Below are positions 9,511-17,089 of a DNA stretch of 64,000 nucleotides, piece by piece. Made by a program: the position numbers and the translations under genes. Every line of letters starts with the position of its first letter. Position 1 is the first letter of the stretch. The stretch is from NCBI GenBank assembly GCA_963728195.1, contig CAVSIX010000013.1, forward strand, positions 124,001 to 188,000. Direction: 5' to 3'. The notes under the pieces are model-generated. The model was not told the origin of the DNA. It was given only the letters and a program-made list of their open reading frames with translations, and made no database searches. The stretch is from Sva-07 sp963728195 (lineage in GTDB: Bacteria > Actinomycetota > Acidimicrobiia > Acidimicrobiales > Ilumatobacteraceae).

Positions 9511-10508
9511 CGACCCTCCACCGGCCGGCCGTCGCTCTTGCGTGTCGCCTCGATGCGTTCGACGACGCGCAACCGCGCCGACGCAGCACGCCGGTTGCGC
9601 TGGCGTTCGCCTTCGCTCGCTCGCTTCGCAACACCCCGCACGATGCGCACCGTCTGGATCGCTCCGCAGACACACGGCAGATCGTCGGGGCAGTCGCACG
9701 CACCGGCGGCGACGGCGAATCGTTCCTTGACGATGCGGTCCTCGCCGGAATGGTACGACAGCACCGCGATGCGACCACCGGGTCGCGTTGCGTGCACCGC
9801 TTGGTCCAGCGCCTCGGGCAGCACGCCGAGTTCGTTGTTGACCTCGATGCGGATCGCCTGGAACGTCCGCTTGGCCGGATGGCCGCCGGTACGGCGGGCC
9901 GCTGCCGGGATCGCCGTGGTGACGACGGCGGCGAGCTCGGTGGTCGTCTGGATCGGTCGGGCCGCACAGATCGCGCGTGCGATGCGTGCGGCGAAGCGCT
10001 CGTCGCCGTAGCGCTTGATGATGCGAGCGAGGTCGGACTCCGAGTACCCGTTGACCACGTCGTCGGCCGACCACGTCTGATCGGCGTCCATCCGCATGTC
10101 GAGCGGACCATCGTGGCGATACGAGAACCCGCGATCACCGCGATCGAGCTGCGGCGACGAGACGCCGAGGTCGAACAGCGCACCGCTGATGGCATCGACG
10201 CCGTGATCGGCCAGTGCCTCGTCGAGTTCGTCGAAGCGGCGCCGACTGGTACGGATGCGATGGCCGTAGGGAACCAGCCGCTCGCGGGCGGCTTCCAGTG
10301 CATCTGCGTCCTGATCGATGCCCAGCACGTCGAGGTCGTCACGCGAGTCGAGCAGCGCCGCGGTGTGGCCGCCGCCGCCGAGCGTCGCATCGACGATCGT
10401 GCCGGCCGGCACCGGCGCGAACACGGCGGTGATCTCCTCGACCATCACGGGGGCGTGGTCGAACTCGCGACCGTGGTGGTCGTCGCGGGACGGCTCGTGG
10501 TCGCTCAT
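9507..10508 (-). CDS. rsmH: 16S rRNA (cytosine1402-N4)-methyltransferase
   Basis: RsmH (MraW) methylates N4 of C1402 in 16S rRNA using S-adenosylmethionine. The 333-residue protein has the N-terminal HAPVMVEE, the SAM-binding motif DATLGGGGHTAALL, LFDLGVSSPQLDRGDRGFSY, the substrate segment AKRTFQAIRIEVNNEL, and the C-terminal SYHSGEDRIVKE, all diagnostic. A four-cysteine stretch (CDCPDDLPCVCG) sits in the usual position near residue 280 and may bind zinc. Start ATG overlaps the mraZ stop; the stop overlaps the ftsL-like gene. The length is normal. Confidence 0.96.
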   Translation of the reverse strand: MSDHEPSRDDHHGREFDHAPVMVEEITAVFAPVPAGTIVDATLGGGGHTAALLDSRDDLDVLGIDQDADALEAARERLVPYGHRIRTSRRRFDELDEALADHGVDAISGALFDLGVSSPQLDRGDRGFSYRHDGPLDMRMDADQTWSADDVVNGYSESDLARIIKRYGDERFAARIARAICAARPIQTTTELAAVVTTAIPAAARRTGGHPAKRTFQAIRIEVNNELGVLPEALDQAVHATRPGGRIAVLSYHSGEDRIVKERFAVAAGACDCPDDLPCVCGAIQTVRIVRGVAKRASEGERQRNRRAASARLRVVERIEATRKSDGRPVEGR

Positions 10509-10921
10509 CGGGCACCTCCGGCGATCTCGTGCTGACCGGCCGTCTCGTTGCGGCGGTGGGCGTCGGGATCCCAGATCTCGATCTGGTCGATGTTGCCCAG
10601 CACGACGACGGCGGCCTGCGGGGCCAGACCGGCGTGTTCGCGCAAGCGTGCATCCAAGGTGACCCGGCCCTGCTTGTCGATCGTCGCCTGGGTGGCCGAC
10701 GAGGCGAAGGCCCGAAGGCGGTTGCGTGAGACTTCACCGCGCTTGGCCTTGGCGACCAGATCGGCGGCTTCCTCCTCGAACGTCTCGACGCTGCGGACGC
10801 TGACACATCCGTCGTTGCCGAAGAAGAGGTAGCAGTGGTCGCCGAGTTCTCCCCGGTACGACGAGGGCAGTGCCACCCGCCCCCGTTCGTCGAGCTGACG
10901 CTCGTAGACCCCGACAAACAC
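10505..10921 (-). CDS. mraZ: Transcriptional regulator MraZ
   Basis: MraZ is the first gene of the dcw operon and, in studied bacteria, a DNA-binding regulator of that operon. The 138-residue protein has two AbrB-like halves, each with the expected signature: LDERGRVALPSSYR near residue 10 and IDKQGRVTLDARLR near residue 80. The start is GTG at 10921, which begins the conserved MFVGVYERQLDERG N-terminus; an AGGA about ten bases upstream could be the ribosome binding site. About 70 bases further upstream lies a phased TGGG array overlapping a promoter, the expected target of MraZ itself. Confidence 0.95.
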   Translation of the reverse strand: MFVGVYERQLDERGRVALPSSYRGELGDHCYLFFGNDGCVSVRSVETFEEEAADLVAKAKRGEVSRNRLRAFASSATQATIDKQGRVTLDARLREHAGLAPQAAVVVLGNIDQIEIWDPDAHRRNETAGQHEIAGGAR

Positions 10922-10986
10922 GCGCCGCGTTCCTCATGCTTTCCACCCCCGCGGCGAGCCTGCCGTGCCGGGAACGCGGGAGTTCT

Positions 10987-11063
10987 CCCCAGCGATCCCC
11001 ATTCTTCCCCCATTTCCCCCCATTGTCAACCATCTCTCCCCATTCAGTGCCCAGAACGCCCCA
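10987..11063 (-). promoter_or_regulatory. MraZ operator: phased TGGG array
   Basis: On the minus strand upstream of mraZ, TGGGG (or close TGGT/TGGGC variants) recurs about every 10-11 bases. The plus-strand A of each CCCCA/CCCA/CCA lies at 10991, 11001, 11012, 11022, 11032, 11042, 11053 and 11063. MraZ proteins are known to bind TGGGN repeats separated by 5 bases upstream of mraZ, so this array is most likely autoregulatory. Eight phased units is more than the usual three or four. Confidence 0.8.
11001..11029 (-). promoter_or_regulatory. Predicted sigma70-type promoter of the dcw operon
   Basis: A perfect TTGACA -35 (11029 to 11024), a 17-base spacer and the -10 AAGAAT (11006 to 11001, 4 of 6 consensus) read toward mraZ. 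The transcript would start near 10994, giving a leader of about 70 bases before the GTG. The promoter sits inside the TGGG array, so bound MraZ would compete with RNA polymerase. Confidence 0.6.
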
Positions 11064-11108
11064 CCTCCACCCCCCGACCCCCGCCACATCACTCACCACC
11101 GACATCCA

Positions 11109-11212
11109 GCGATGAGCGAAGCGACCAGATACGGGCTTTTCGCTCATCGCTCGAACCGGTGCGCACCGAGCGATGAGCGAACCGACCACATGGCGGCTCT
11201 TCGCTCATCGCT
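11109..11212. repeat. Two-unit palindromic tandem repeat, locus A
   Basis: There are two hairpin units 61 bases apart. Unit 1 has perfect 12-bp arms, gcgatgagcgaa (11109-11120) and its complement (11139-11150). Unit 2 has 13-bp arms (11169-11181 and 11200-11212). Each encloses an 18-base loop beginning with an (a)ccgacca-like sequence. The array begins 11 bases after the stop codon of the lipoate-ligase-like gene. Three further units of the same family lie at 42801-42960. Confidence 0.85.
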
Positions 11213-11223
11213 GGGGGTCTCGG

Positions 11224-11910
11224 TCAGGGCAGCGTGGCAGCGAGCGTCGCGACGATGGGGTCCGCCAGCGCTGCGGGCAGGGTGGCCACGGGCGCCAGCT
11301 CGGACGGCATCGGGCGATGGCCCGCGTCGAGCAACTCGACGAGCGGGTCGGAGCGGTGCGACGAATACCAGCAGCACTGCAGGCGCGCAGCGTGGCGCGT
11401 GCGGCGCTGGCTGATCCCGACCAGCTTGCGACCGCCGAGCAACACCTCGCCGGCTCCGACGCCGTCGAAGCAGATCAGCCTCGACCATGCGGTGCTCCGC
11501 ATCGCACCGTCGTGCACGGTCAGCCCGCCCGCCGCCGTCACCGCGTCGGCGCCGGTCTGTGTGCCGATGACGTCGGCGAGGTGGTGACCGAGCCACACCA
11601 TCGGACCGTGCACGTCGTCGGACCATCCGGCGCTGCCCGCCGGCACGATCACGTCGATCCACGTGACGTCGCCGGGCACGAGCAGCACCGCTCCCCCGCC
11701 GCTTCGCCGCCGTACCACCTCGACGCCGGCACGCCGACACGCGCCGGCGTCGACGACCGAGGGGTCCTGGGTCGAGCCGAGCACGAGCGCCGGCGCCGTG
11801 ACGTCGTGTTGCCAGATCTCCCGACGGGCGGGCTCGGGGACGGGCCGGGCGTGGAAGTCGGCCGCCGTCGAACGCGACCGGACCACCCGGTACGGCGTCG
11901 CCGGGTTCAC
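11224..11910 (-). CDS. Lipoate/biotin protein ligase family (LplA-like) protein
   Basis: The 228-residue protein has the fold motifs of the biotin/lipoate A/B protein ligase family: RRRSGGGAVLLVPGDVTWIDV near residue 80 (the acyl-adenylate binding loop) and GGRKLVGISQRRTR near residue 165, whose lysine contacts the lipoyl group in LplA. It could attach lipoate or octanoate to E2 or GcvH proteins, or be an octanoyl transferase of the LipM/LipL type; the sequence does not decide. GTG at 11910 gives a GTGA overlap with the HNH gene and is preferred over upstream frame extensions, which lie inside HNH. No lipA, lipB or dehydrogenase subunit lies nearby. Confidence 0.75.
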   Translation of the reverse strand: MNPATPYRVVRSRSTAADFHARPVPEPARREIWQHDVTAPALVLGSTQDPSVVDAGACRRAGVEVVRRRSGGGAVLLVPGDVTWIDVIVPAGSAGWSDDVHGPMVWLGHHLADVIGTQTGADAVTAAGGLTVHDGAMRSTAWSRLICFDGVGAGEVLLGGRKLVGISQRRTRHAARLQCCWYSSHRSDPLVELLDAGHRPMPSELAPVATLPAALADPIVATLAATLP

Positions 11911-12404
11911 GACGCGAGCGGCAGGTACGGGCGCCAGGTGTCGGGTACCCCGCTGACCGACACGACGACCCACGCCGTTGCTCGCGGTGCACGGCACGGC
12001 CGTGCCAGGCGCATCCCGGCTTCGTCGGGCGTGCGATCGCGTTTGCCCAGATTGCAGGGACGGCATGCAGCTGCGACGTTCTCCCAACTGTGGGGCCCAC
12101 CCTTGGAGCGCGGGACGACGTGGTCGATCGAATCGGCGCGCTCGCCGCAGTACTGGCAGCGGTAGTCGTCACGGGCGAAGATCGCCCGTCGCGACAGGGC
12201 GGCTCGTCGCACGTAGGGCACCTTGACCATGTACCGCAGACGGATCACCGAAGGACGCGGCAGGCTCAGCCGTTCGGAGTGGATCACCCGGCCGTCGTCT
12301 TCGAGCACGTCGGCCTTCTCGGCGATCACGAGACACGCCGCACGCTGGGTGGACACGACGCTCAACGGTTCGAAACTGGCGTTGAGCACGAGCGCGCTCA
12401 GCAC
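11907..12404 (-). CDS. HNH endonuclease family protein
   Basis: The 165-residue protein has a compact HNH nuclease domain near residues 70-125: paired cysteines RCQYCG, the catalytic IDHVVPRSKGG, WENVAAACRPCN with the second cysteine pair, and GKRDRTP. The N-terminal 60 residues (VLSALVLNASFEPLSVV onward) match a small chromosomal HNH family common in actinobacteria and cyanobacteria whose function is unknown; it is not obviously part of a homing or restriction system. The GTG start at 12404 begins this conserved N-terminus. The stop overlaps the lipoate-ligase-like gene by GTGA, suggesting cotranslation of two functionally unrelated proteins. Confidence 0.85.
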   Translation of the reverse strand: MLSALVLNASFEPLSVVSTQRAACLVIAEKADVLEDDGRVIHSERLSLPRPSVIRLRYMVKVPYVRRAALSRRAIFARDDYRCQYCGERADSIDHVVPRSKGGPHSWENVAAACRPCNLGKRDRTPDEAGMRLARPCRAPRATAWVVVSVSGVPDTWRPYLPLAS

Positions 12405-12429
12405 GGCGTACCCGCCGATCGCTCGCCAG

Positions 12430-12684
12430 TCAGACGTCGAGTCGCTGCCAGTCGCGGCACCATCGCAGGTAGTTCAGCACATCTTCGGGCTCCGGGCGAT
12501 GCGAGATGTCGCCGTACTGGGTCACCAACCGGAACTCGAGGTAGGCGCGCGAGGGCAACGGGAGAAATGGCGAGGTGGCCCACCAGCGCACTGGCACGAG
12601 CCGTCGACCCTGGCGGATCGCCGTGAGCCACAGCGACGGGTGACGCAGCACGACACCGACGACTGCGCTCACGTCGCCGCGCAC
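12430..12684 (-). CDS. Small protein of unknown function
   Basis: The 84-residue product carries no motif I recognise. It starts with a short hydrophobic stretch (VSAVVGVVLRHPSLWLTAI), is Arg/Trp-rich in the middle (GRRLVPVRWW), and ends with a tyrosine/tryptophan-rich tail (YLRWCRDWQRL) containing the only cysteine. GTG at 12684 lies 16 bases after the acyl-CoA dehydrogenase stop, and the HNH gene begins 25 bases downstream, so it fits as a member of this minus-strand operon. Gene-like spacing and absence of a better frame support it; conservation was not tested. Confidence 0.6.
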   Translation of the reverse strand: MRGDVSAVVGVVLRHPSLWLTAIRQGRRLVPVRWWATSPFLPLPSRAYLEFRLVTQYGDISHRPEPEDVLNYLRWCRDWQRLDV

Positions 12685-12700
12685 CCCGACATCACCACGA

Positions 12701-13921
12701 TCACGCCGGCTTGGGCTCCTTGGGGAGCTGCAGGATCATCTCGCCGATGATGTTGCGCTGGATCTGCGACGACCCGGCGTAGATCGTGCCGGCGCGGGCG
12801 TTGAGGAACGTGTTGACCCATGAGCCCGACGTGTTCGCGGCGCCGGGATCGTCGGTCTGGAACGACGACGACGGTGGCCGCCCTTCGATGTACAGCGCGT
12901 CGGCGCCGAGGATGTCGACGGCCAACTCGGTCGCGAGACGGTGGTACTCGCTCCAGTAGAGCTTCGAGATCGCACCGTCGGGCCCGGGGTGATGCCCCGC
13001 CAGGAACTGCGTGAGCGTGCGCTGGCCGAGGAACTTCATGATCTGGACCTTCGAGTGGCACCATGCCAGGCGTTGACGGATGATCGGGTCGTCGGTGAGC
13101 CCCCGCTCGCGGGCCAGCTCGATCAGCCGGTCGAGTTCCGCCTGGTAGCGGATCGGCCCCGTCGCCGCCGCCTCACCACGTTCGAACCCGAGCAGCGACA
13201 TCGCCACGGCCCAGCCGTTGTTGACGCCGCCGACGACGTCGCCCTTCGGGCAGCGGGCGTCGGTGTAGAAGACCTCGTTGAACTCGCTCTCGCCGGAGAT
13301 CATCTTGATCGGACGTACCTCGATGCCCGGCTGGTCCATCGGGACGAGCAGGAACGAGATCCCCTTGTGCTTCGGTGCGTCGGGATCGGTGCGAGCGAGC
13401 GTGAAGATGTGATCGGCGAGGTGGCCCGCCGACGTCCAGATCTTCTGGCCGTTGAGCACCCATTCGTCACCGTCGAGTTCGGCGCGCAGACCGACGTTGC
13501 CGAGATCGGAACCCGCATTCGGCTCGGAATAGCCCTGACACCACGTGTCCTCGCCGGAGAGGATCCGAGGCAGGTAGTGCCGTTTCTGCTCCTCGGAGCC
13601 CCACATCAGCAGGGTGTTGCCGAGCATCTGGATGCCGAACACGTCGTTCGGCCCCCCCGTCGGCACGCCGGCACGGGCGAACTCCTCGGCGAGGATCACC
13701 TGCTCGGTGGCGGTGAGCCCTGCGCCGCCGTATTCGACGGGCCAACCGGGGGCGAGATAGTTCGCCTCGTACAACGTCTTGCGCCACGAGGTGACGAACT
13801 CGGCGATGTCGTCGCCCTCGAGTGCGCCCAGTCCGGCCCAGTTCGAGGGGAGCTTCTCGGCGAGGAACGCCTGCACCTTCTCGCGGTACGCCTCGGCCTC
13901 TGGGGAGTAGGTGGGATCCAT
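12701..13921 (-). CDS. Acyl-CoA dehydrogenase (FadE family)
   Basis: This FAD-dependent enzyme introduces a double bond alpha-beta to the CoA thioester. The 406-residue protein shows PGWPVEYGGAGL, the FAD-binding QGYSEPNAGSDL and WTSAGHLADH loops, and the C-terminal YAGSSQIQRNIIGE. The classical catalytic glutamate of YEGTSEIQ enzymes is alanine here, so the base must come from another position, as in other FadE subgroups; the substrate (fatty acyl, branched or steroid-derived) cannot be told. ATG at 13921 lies 7 bases behind a TAGCCT -10 element, so translation is probably leaderless. It heads a small operon with the 84-residue protein, HNH and the lipoate-ligase-like gene. Confidence 0.92.
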   Translation of the reverse strand: MDPTYSPEAEAYREKVQAFLAEKLPSNWAGLGALEGDDIAEFVTSWRKTLYEANYLAPGWPVEYGGAGLTATEQVILAEEFARAGVPTGGPNDVFGIQMLGNTLLMWGSEEQKRHYLPRILSGEDTWCQGYSEPNAGSDLGNVGLRAELDGDEWVLNGQKIWTSAGHLADHIFTLARTDPDAPKHKGISFLLVPMDQPGIEVRPIKMISGESEFNEVFYTDARCPKGDVVGGVNNGWAVAMSLLGFERGEAAATGPIRYQAELDRLIELARERGLTDDPIIRQRLAWCHSKVQIMKFLGQRTLTQFLAGHHPGPDGAISKLYWSEYHRLATELAVDILGADALYIEGRPPSSSFQTDDPGAANTSGSWVNTFLNARAGTIYAGSSQIQRNIIGEMILQLPKEPKPA

Positions 13922-13928
13922 GCCCGCG

Positions 13929-13934
13929 AGGCTA
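13929..13934 (-). promoter_or_regulatory. -10 element TAGCCT, leaderless start of acyl-CoA dehydrogenase
   Basis: TAGCCT is followed by 7 bases and then ATG 13921. Transcription would begin at or next to the start codon. Confidence 0.5.
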
Positions 13935-13944
13935 CTCGCCGGGG

Positions 13945-14814
13945 TCAGCGCGGACCACTGGCGCCGACGAGTGCGGCAGCGCCGACCAGGGGCTGCACGA
14001 ACCCTGACGGTTCGACCACCTGCAGACCTGCCAGGTGGGGCAGGCGGAGCCGGGCGGTCGCCTCTCGCCGGGCCGTGTCGAGCATCGTGTCGCCGAACGT
14101 GTCGACGACCACGCCCGACAGGACGAACGTCGAGACGTCGAACGCCGCCGCCGACGACGCGATCGCCCGGCCGACCATGATCCCGGTGCGCTCGACGATC
14201 GACGGCGTCGCCCGACGCAGGGGCCGGTTCATCTCGGCCTCGAGTGCCGAGGCCGACGCCAGCGCGGCGAGGCAGCCCGTCGCGCCGCAGGCGCACGTCT
14301 GGCCGCCCGGGTCGACGGTGAGATGGGCGAGCGAACCGGCGTTGCCGTGTGCGCCCCGGAGGCGGACGCCGTCGATCATGCAGGCCGACTCGATCGTGCG
14401 GTCGAGCACGAGCGTGAAGAAGCTGTTGGTCGTCAGGGTGTCGCCGTAGCGCAACTCGCCCTCGGCGACGGCACCGGCGAGCGTGTCGAGTACCACGGGC
14501 AGCCCGGTGAGGTCCTCGATGTGCCGGCGCAGCGGGAATCCCGACCACGCCGGCAGCGCCGCCGGCGAGACGGCACCGGCCGGCTCGTCGATCGGGCCGG
14601 CGCAGCTGACGGCCACCGCGGTCGGTGCCACCACCTCGTCGGGACGCGCCGCCAGCACCCGCCGCACGAGTTGTTCGAGCGCCCGCCACACCTCCCGGGT
14701 CGGCGTGCCGATCCGGTCACGCACGAGCACGTCACCGCGCTGATCGACGATCCCGGCCGCGAGCCGTCCCGGGTCGACCACCACCGCCAACACCGTCGTC
14801 TCCGTCAGAGCCAC
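13945..14814 (-). CDS. ROK-family protein with degenerate kinase site
   Basis: The 289-residue protein has the ROK zinc motif CACGATGC near residue 180, with the preceding histidine in GSLAHLTVDPGG. The N-terminal phosphate-binding motif, normally DxGGTK, reads VVVDPGRLAAGIVD. The stretch that normally holds the catalytic aspartate (NDAN) reads VLDTLAGAVAEGE. Kinase activity is therefore doubtful; it may be a sugar-sensing protein, although it has no N-terminal helix-turn-helix as ROK repressors do. GTG at 14814 is chosen because it lies 8 bases after TAGCTT, a plausible leaderless start; longer readings upstream cross the divergent moxR gene. A canonical ROK kinase is present at 29543-30511 for comparison. 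Confidence 0.75.
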   Translation of the reverse strand: MALTETTVLAVVVDPGRLAAGIVDQRGDVLVRDRIGTPTREVWRALEQLVRRVLAARPDEVVAPTAVAVSCAGPIDEPAGAVSPAALPAWSGFPLRRHIEDLTGLPVVLDTLAGAVAEGELRYGDTLTTNSFFTLVLDRTIESACMIDGVRLRGAHGNAGSLAHLTVDPGGQTCACGATGCLAALASASALEAEMNRPLRRATPSIVERTGIMVGRAIASSAAAFDVSTFVLSGVVVDTFGDTMLDTARREATARLRLPHLAGLQVVEPSGFVQPLVGAAALVGASGPR

Positions 14815-14822
14815 TCCCGGCG

Positions 14823-14828
14823 AAGCTA
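14823..14828 (-). promoter_or_regulatory. -10 element TAGCTT, leaderless start of ROK-like gene
   Basis: TAGCTT is followed by 8 bases and GTG 14814. It shares the short divergent region with the plus-strand promoter at 14860. Confidence 0.45.
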
Positions 14829-14859
14829 CCCCCGACTGTCGCTCGGGCAATCCCCGGTC

Positions 14860-14865
14860 TACCCT
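14860..14865 (+). promoter_or_regulatory. -10 element TACCCT, leaderless start of moxR
   Basis: TACCCT is followed by 7 bases and GTG 14873, with no Shine-Dalgarno sequence. Confidence 0.5.
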
Positions 14866-14872
14866 TCGGTCG

Positions 14873-15895
14873 GTGACGACCGATATTGCGGACGACGCCC
14901 GATCAGCGCCCTCGTCGGCGACAACCGCGCCCGGCGGGGCCCAGGAGTCCGCTGCGATGCGCGGATTCGCCGATCTGTTCGATGCGATCACGTCGAACGT
15001 CGCGCAGGTCCTGCACGGAAAGCACGACGCGATCGAACTCGCGGTGATGTGTCTGCTGGCCGAGGGCCACCTCCTGATCGAGGACGTGCCCGGCGTCGGC
15101 AAGACGTCGCTCGCCAAGGCCCTCGCCGCGTCGATCGACTGCAGCTGGAAACGCATCCAGTTCACCCCCGACCTGCTCCCGACCGATCTGGTGGGTGTCA
15201 GCATCTACCGACGTTCGACCGAGACGTTCGTGTTCGAGCCCGGTCCGCTCTTCGCCAACATCGTGCTCGCCGACGAGATCAACCGCGCCTCTCCGAAGAC
15301 CCAATCAGCGCTGCTCGAGGCGATGGAGGAACGCCAGATCACCGCCGATGGGCTCAGCCGGCCGCTCGAGGCGCCGTTCATGGTGATCGCCACGCAGAAC
15401 CCCGTCGACCAGGAGGGCACCTATCGCCTCCCCGAGAGCCAGCTCGACCGGTTCCTGCTGCGCATCTCGATCGGCTACCCCGGACGAGACGCCGAGATGC
15501 AGATGCTCGACGTGCAGGGTGCCGCCACCGCGGTACGGGCGCTCGAACCCGTCGTGTCCGCCGAGGAGATCCGGGCGATGATCGCAGCGGTGCGCGGCGT
15601 GCACGTCGCCAGAGCGCTGAAGTCGTACCTCGTCGACCTCGCCGCCACGAGCCGACGCCATCCCGGCATCGAACTCGGCCTGTCGCCGCGGGCGACGCTG
15701 CAGCTCGCCGCCGCCACCCGCGCTCATGCTGCCGCCCGCGGGCGCAACTATGCGACACCCGACGACGTCAAGGCGGTCGCCCAGGCAACGCTCAGCCACC
15801 GCGTCGTCGTGCGTTCCGAACACGGTTCGCAGTTGTCTCCCGAGGATGCGATCAGCGAGGTCTTCGATGCCGTCGCCGTGCCGGTCCCACGCTGA
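14873..15895 (+). CDS. MoxR-family AAA+ ATPase
   Basis: MoxR ATPases act as chaperones that assemble or activate partner complexes. The 340-residue protein has Walker A EDVPGVGKTSLAK near residue 72, Walker B VLADEINRASPKTQ near 135, the sensor ATQNPVDQEGTY, and arginine finger region ESQLDRFLLR. A lid domain follows. It begins a three-gene operon with a DUF58 protein and a transmembrane transglutaminase, a widespread combination whose partners are often secreted or cell-envelope complexes. The GTG start follows a TACCCT -10 element by 7 bases. The first 28 residues are low complexity. Confidence 0.94.
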   Translation: MTTDIADDARSAPSSATTAPGGAQESAAMRGFADLFDAITSNVAQVLHGKHDAIELAVMCLLAEGHLLIEDVPGVGKTSLAKALAASIDCSWKRIQFTPDLLPTDLVGVSIYRRSTETFVFEPGPLFANIVLADEINRASPKTQSALLEAMEERQITADGLSRPLEAPFMVIATQNPVDQEGTYRLPESQLDRFLLRISIGYPGRDAEMQMLDVQGAATAVRALEPVVSAEEIRAMIAAVRGVHVARALKSYLVDLAATSRRHPGIELGLSPRATLQLAAATRAHAAARGRNYATPDDVKAVAQATLSHRVVVRSEHGSQLSPEDAISEVFDAVAVPVPR

Positions 15896-15907
15896 GCTGA
15901 TGGGCGC

Positions 15908-17089
15908 ATGGGTCGCGTCGGCCTGACGCGCCAGGGCGTCGCCGTCATCGTCGCCGGTGTCGCGGCGATCGCCATCGGGCGCGTGTTCGCCATCGTCGAG
16001 CTCTACGTCATCGCCGCGGCATGCGTTGCGTCCGTCGTCGCGGCACTCGTCTACGTGTGGGTGCGCCGCCCCCGGGTGGAGGCCGATCGGTGGATCCATC
16101 CGTCGGTGCTGGTCGTGGGCGACACCGGCCACGTCGACATCCGGCTGCGCCACCGGGGCCGCATCGGCTCGGCGCCGTTCGTGCTCGAGGAGCCGGTGGT
16201 CCGCACGATGACCGAGGACCACGTCGCCAGACTGCCGATCGCCGCACTTCGTGCCGGTACGGTCTCGACGTCGGGGTACCGCGTACCGACGACGACCCGT
16301 GGCGTGATCCGCGTGGGCCCACTCCGGCTGATCCTCGACGATGCGCTCGGCATCGCTCGCTCGACCACGTCGATCGTCGGAACCGACGAGATCGTGGTCG
16401 CACCCCGGACGCTGCCGATCGACATGCCCGAACTCGGGCGTGGGACGCTCGGCCGATCCCTGCTCGAGTCGTCACGCCGACTCGGACCGGGCGACTTCCA
16501 CGGGCTGCGCGAGTACGCGACGGGAGACGAACCGCGCAGCATCCACTGGAGGGCGTCGGCGCGCACGGACGCCCTGATGGTCAAGGAGTTCGCGGTGGAA
16601 GGCCTCCACCGGTGCACCGTCGTCTTCGATCCGTCCCCTGGCGTCCATGCGAGCACCGGTGGATTCGAGCAGGGGGTGACCGCCGCAGCGAGCCTCGTGT
16701 CGAGCGCGATGCGCGCCGGACTCAACACGAGGTTCGTCACCGGGGGCGGCATCGACCTACGCGGCCCCGAGGTGGTGCACACGACCCAGCGTGTGCTGGC
16801 GCGCATCGAGCCGACCGACGCGGCACTCGCCGCCTTCGACACCGACATGGTCGACGGACTCGTCCTGCTGATCGTGGTGACCGGATCGCCTCGGGCCGCC
16901 GCATGGCGCCTCAGCCAGGCGATGTCCGACCCGACGATCACCAGGGTCCTGGTGACGACGAACGAGGTGCCACGTGGGTTGCGGCTGGCCGTGCCGGCAC
17001 GATCCGACGCTGAGTTCGTCACCGCATGGCAGTCACTGGTGGGCCAGCCGGCCCCCGCCGAGGAAGCGTTCGCGGCGGTGACGTCGTGA
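15908..17089 (+). CDS. DUF58 domain membrane protein
   Basis: The 393-residue protein begins with two adjacent membrane segments (about 8-50), followed by a beta-rich extracytoplasmic/cytoplasmic region. The DUF58 core carries the family signature DFHGLREYATGDEPRSIHWRAS near residue 198, which resembles the edge of a VWA-like fold. DUF58 proteins are the usual partners of MoxR ATPases; their biochemical role is not established. ATG at 15908 lies 12 bases after the moxR stop, and its TGA overlaps the GTG of the transglutaminase gene. Confidence 0.92.
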   Translation: MGRVGLTRQGVAVIVAGVAAIAIGRVFAIVELYVIAAACVASVVAALVYVWVRRPRVEADRWIHPSVLVVGDTGHVDIRLRHRGRIGSAPFVLEEPVVRTMTEDHVARLPIAALRAGTVSTSGYRVPTTTRGVIRVGPLRLILDDALGIARSTTSIVGTDEIVVAPRTLPIDMPELGRGTLGRSLLESSRRLGPGDFHGLREYATGDEPRSIHWRASARTDALMVKEFAVEGLHRCTVVFDPSPGVHASTGGFEQGVTAAASLVSSAMRAGLNTRFVTGGGIDLRGPEVVHTTQRVLARIEPTDAALAAFDTDMVDGLVLLIVVTGSPRAAAWRLSQAMSDPTITRVLVTTNEVPRGLRLAVPARSDAEFVTAWQSLVGQPAPAEEAFAAVTS

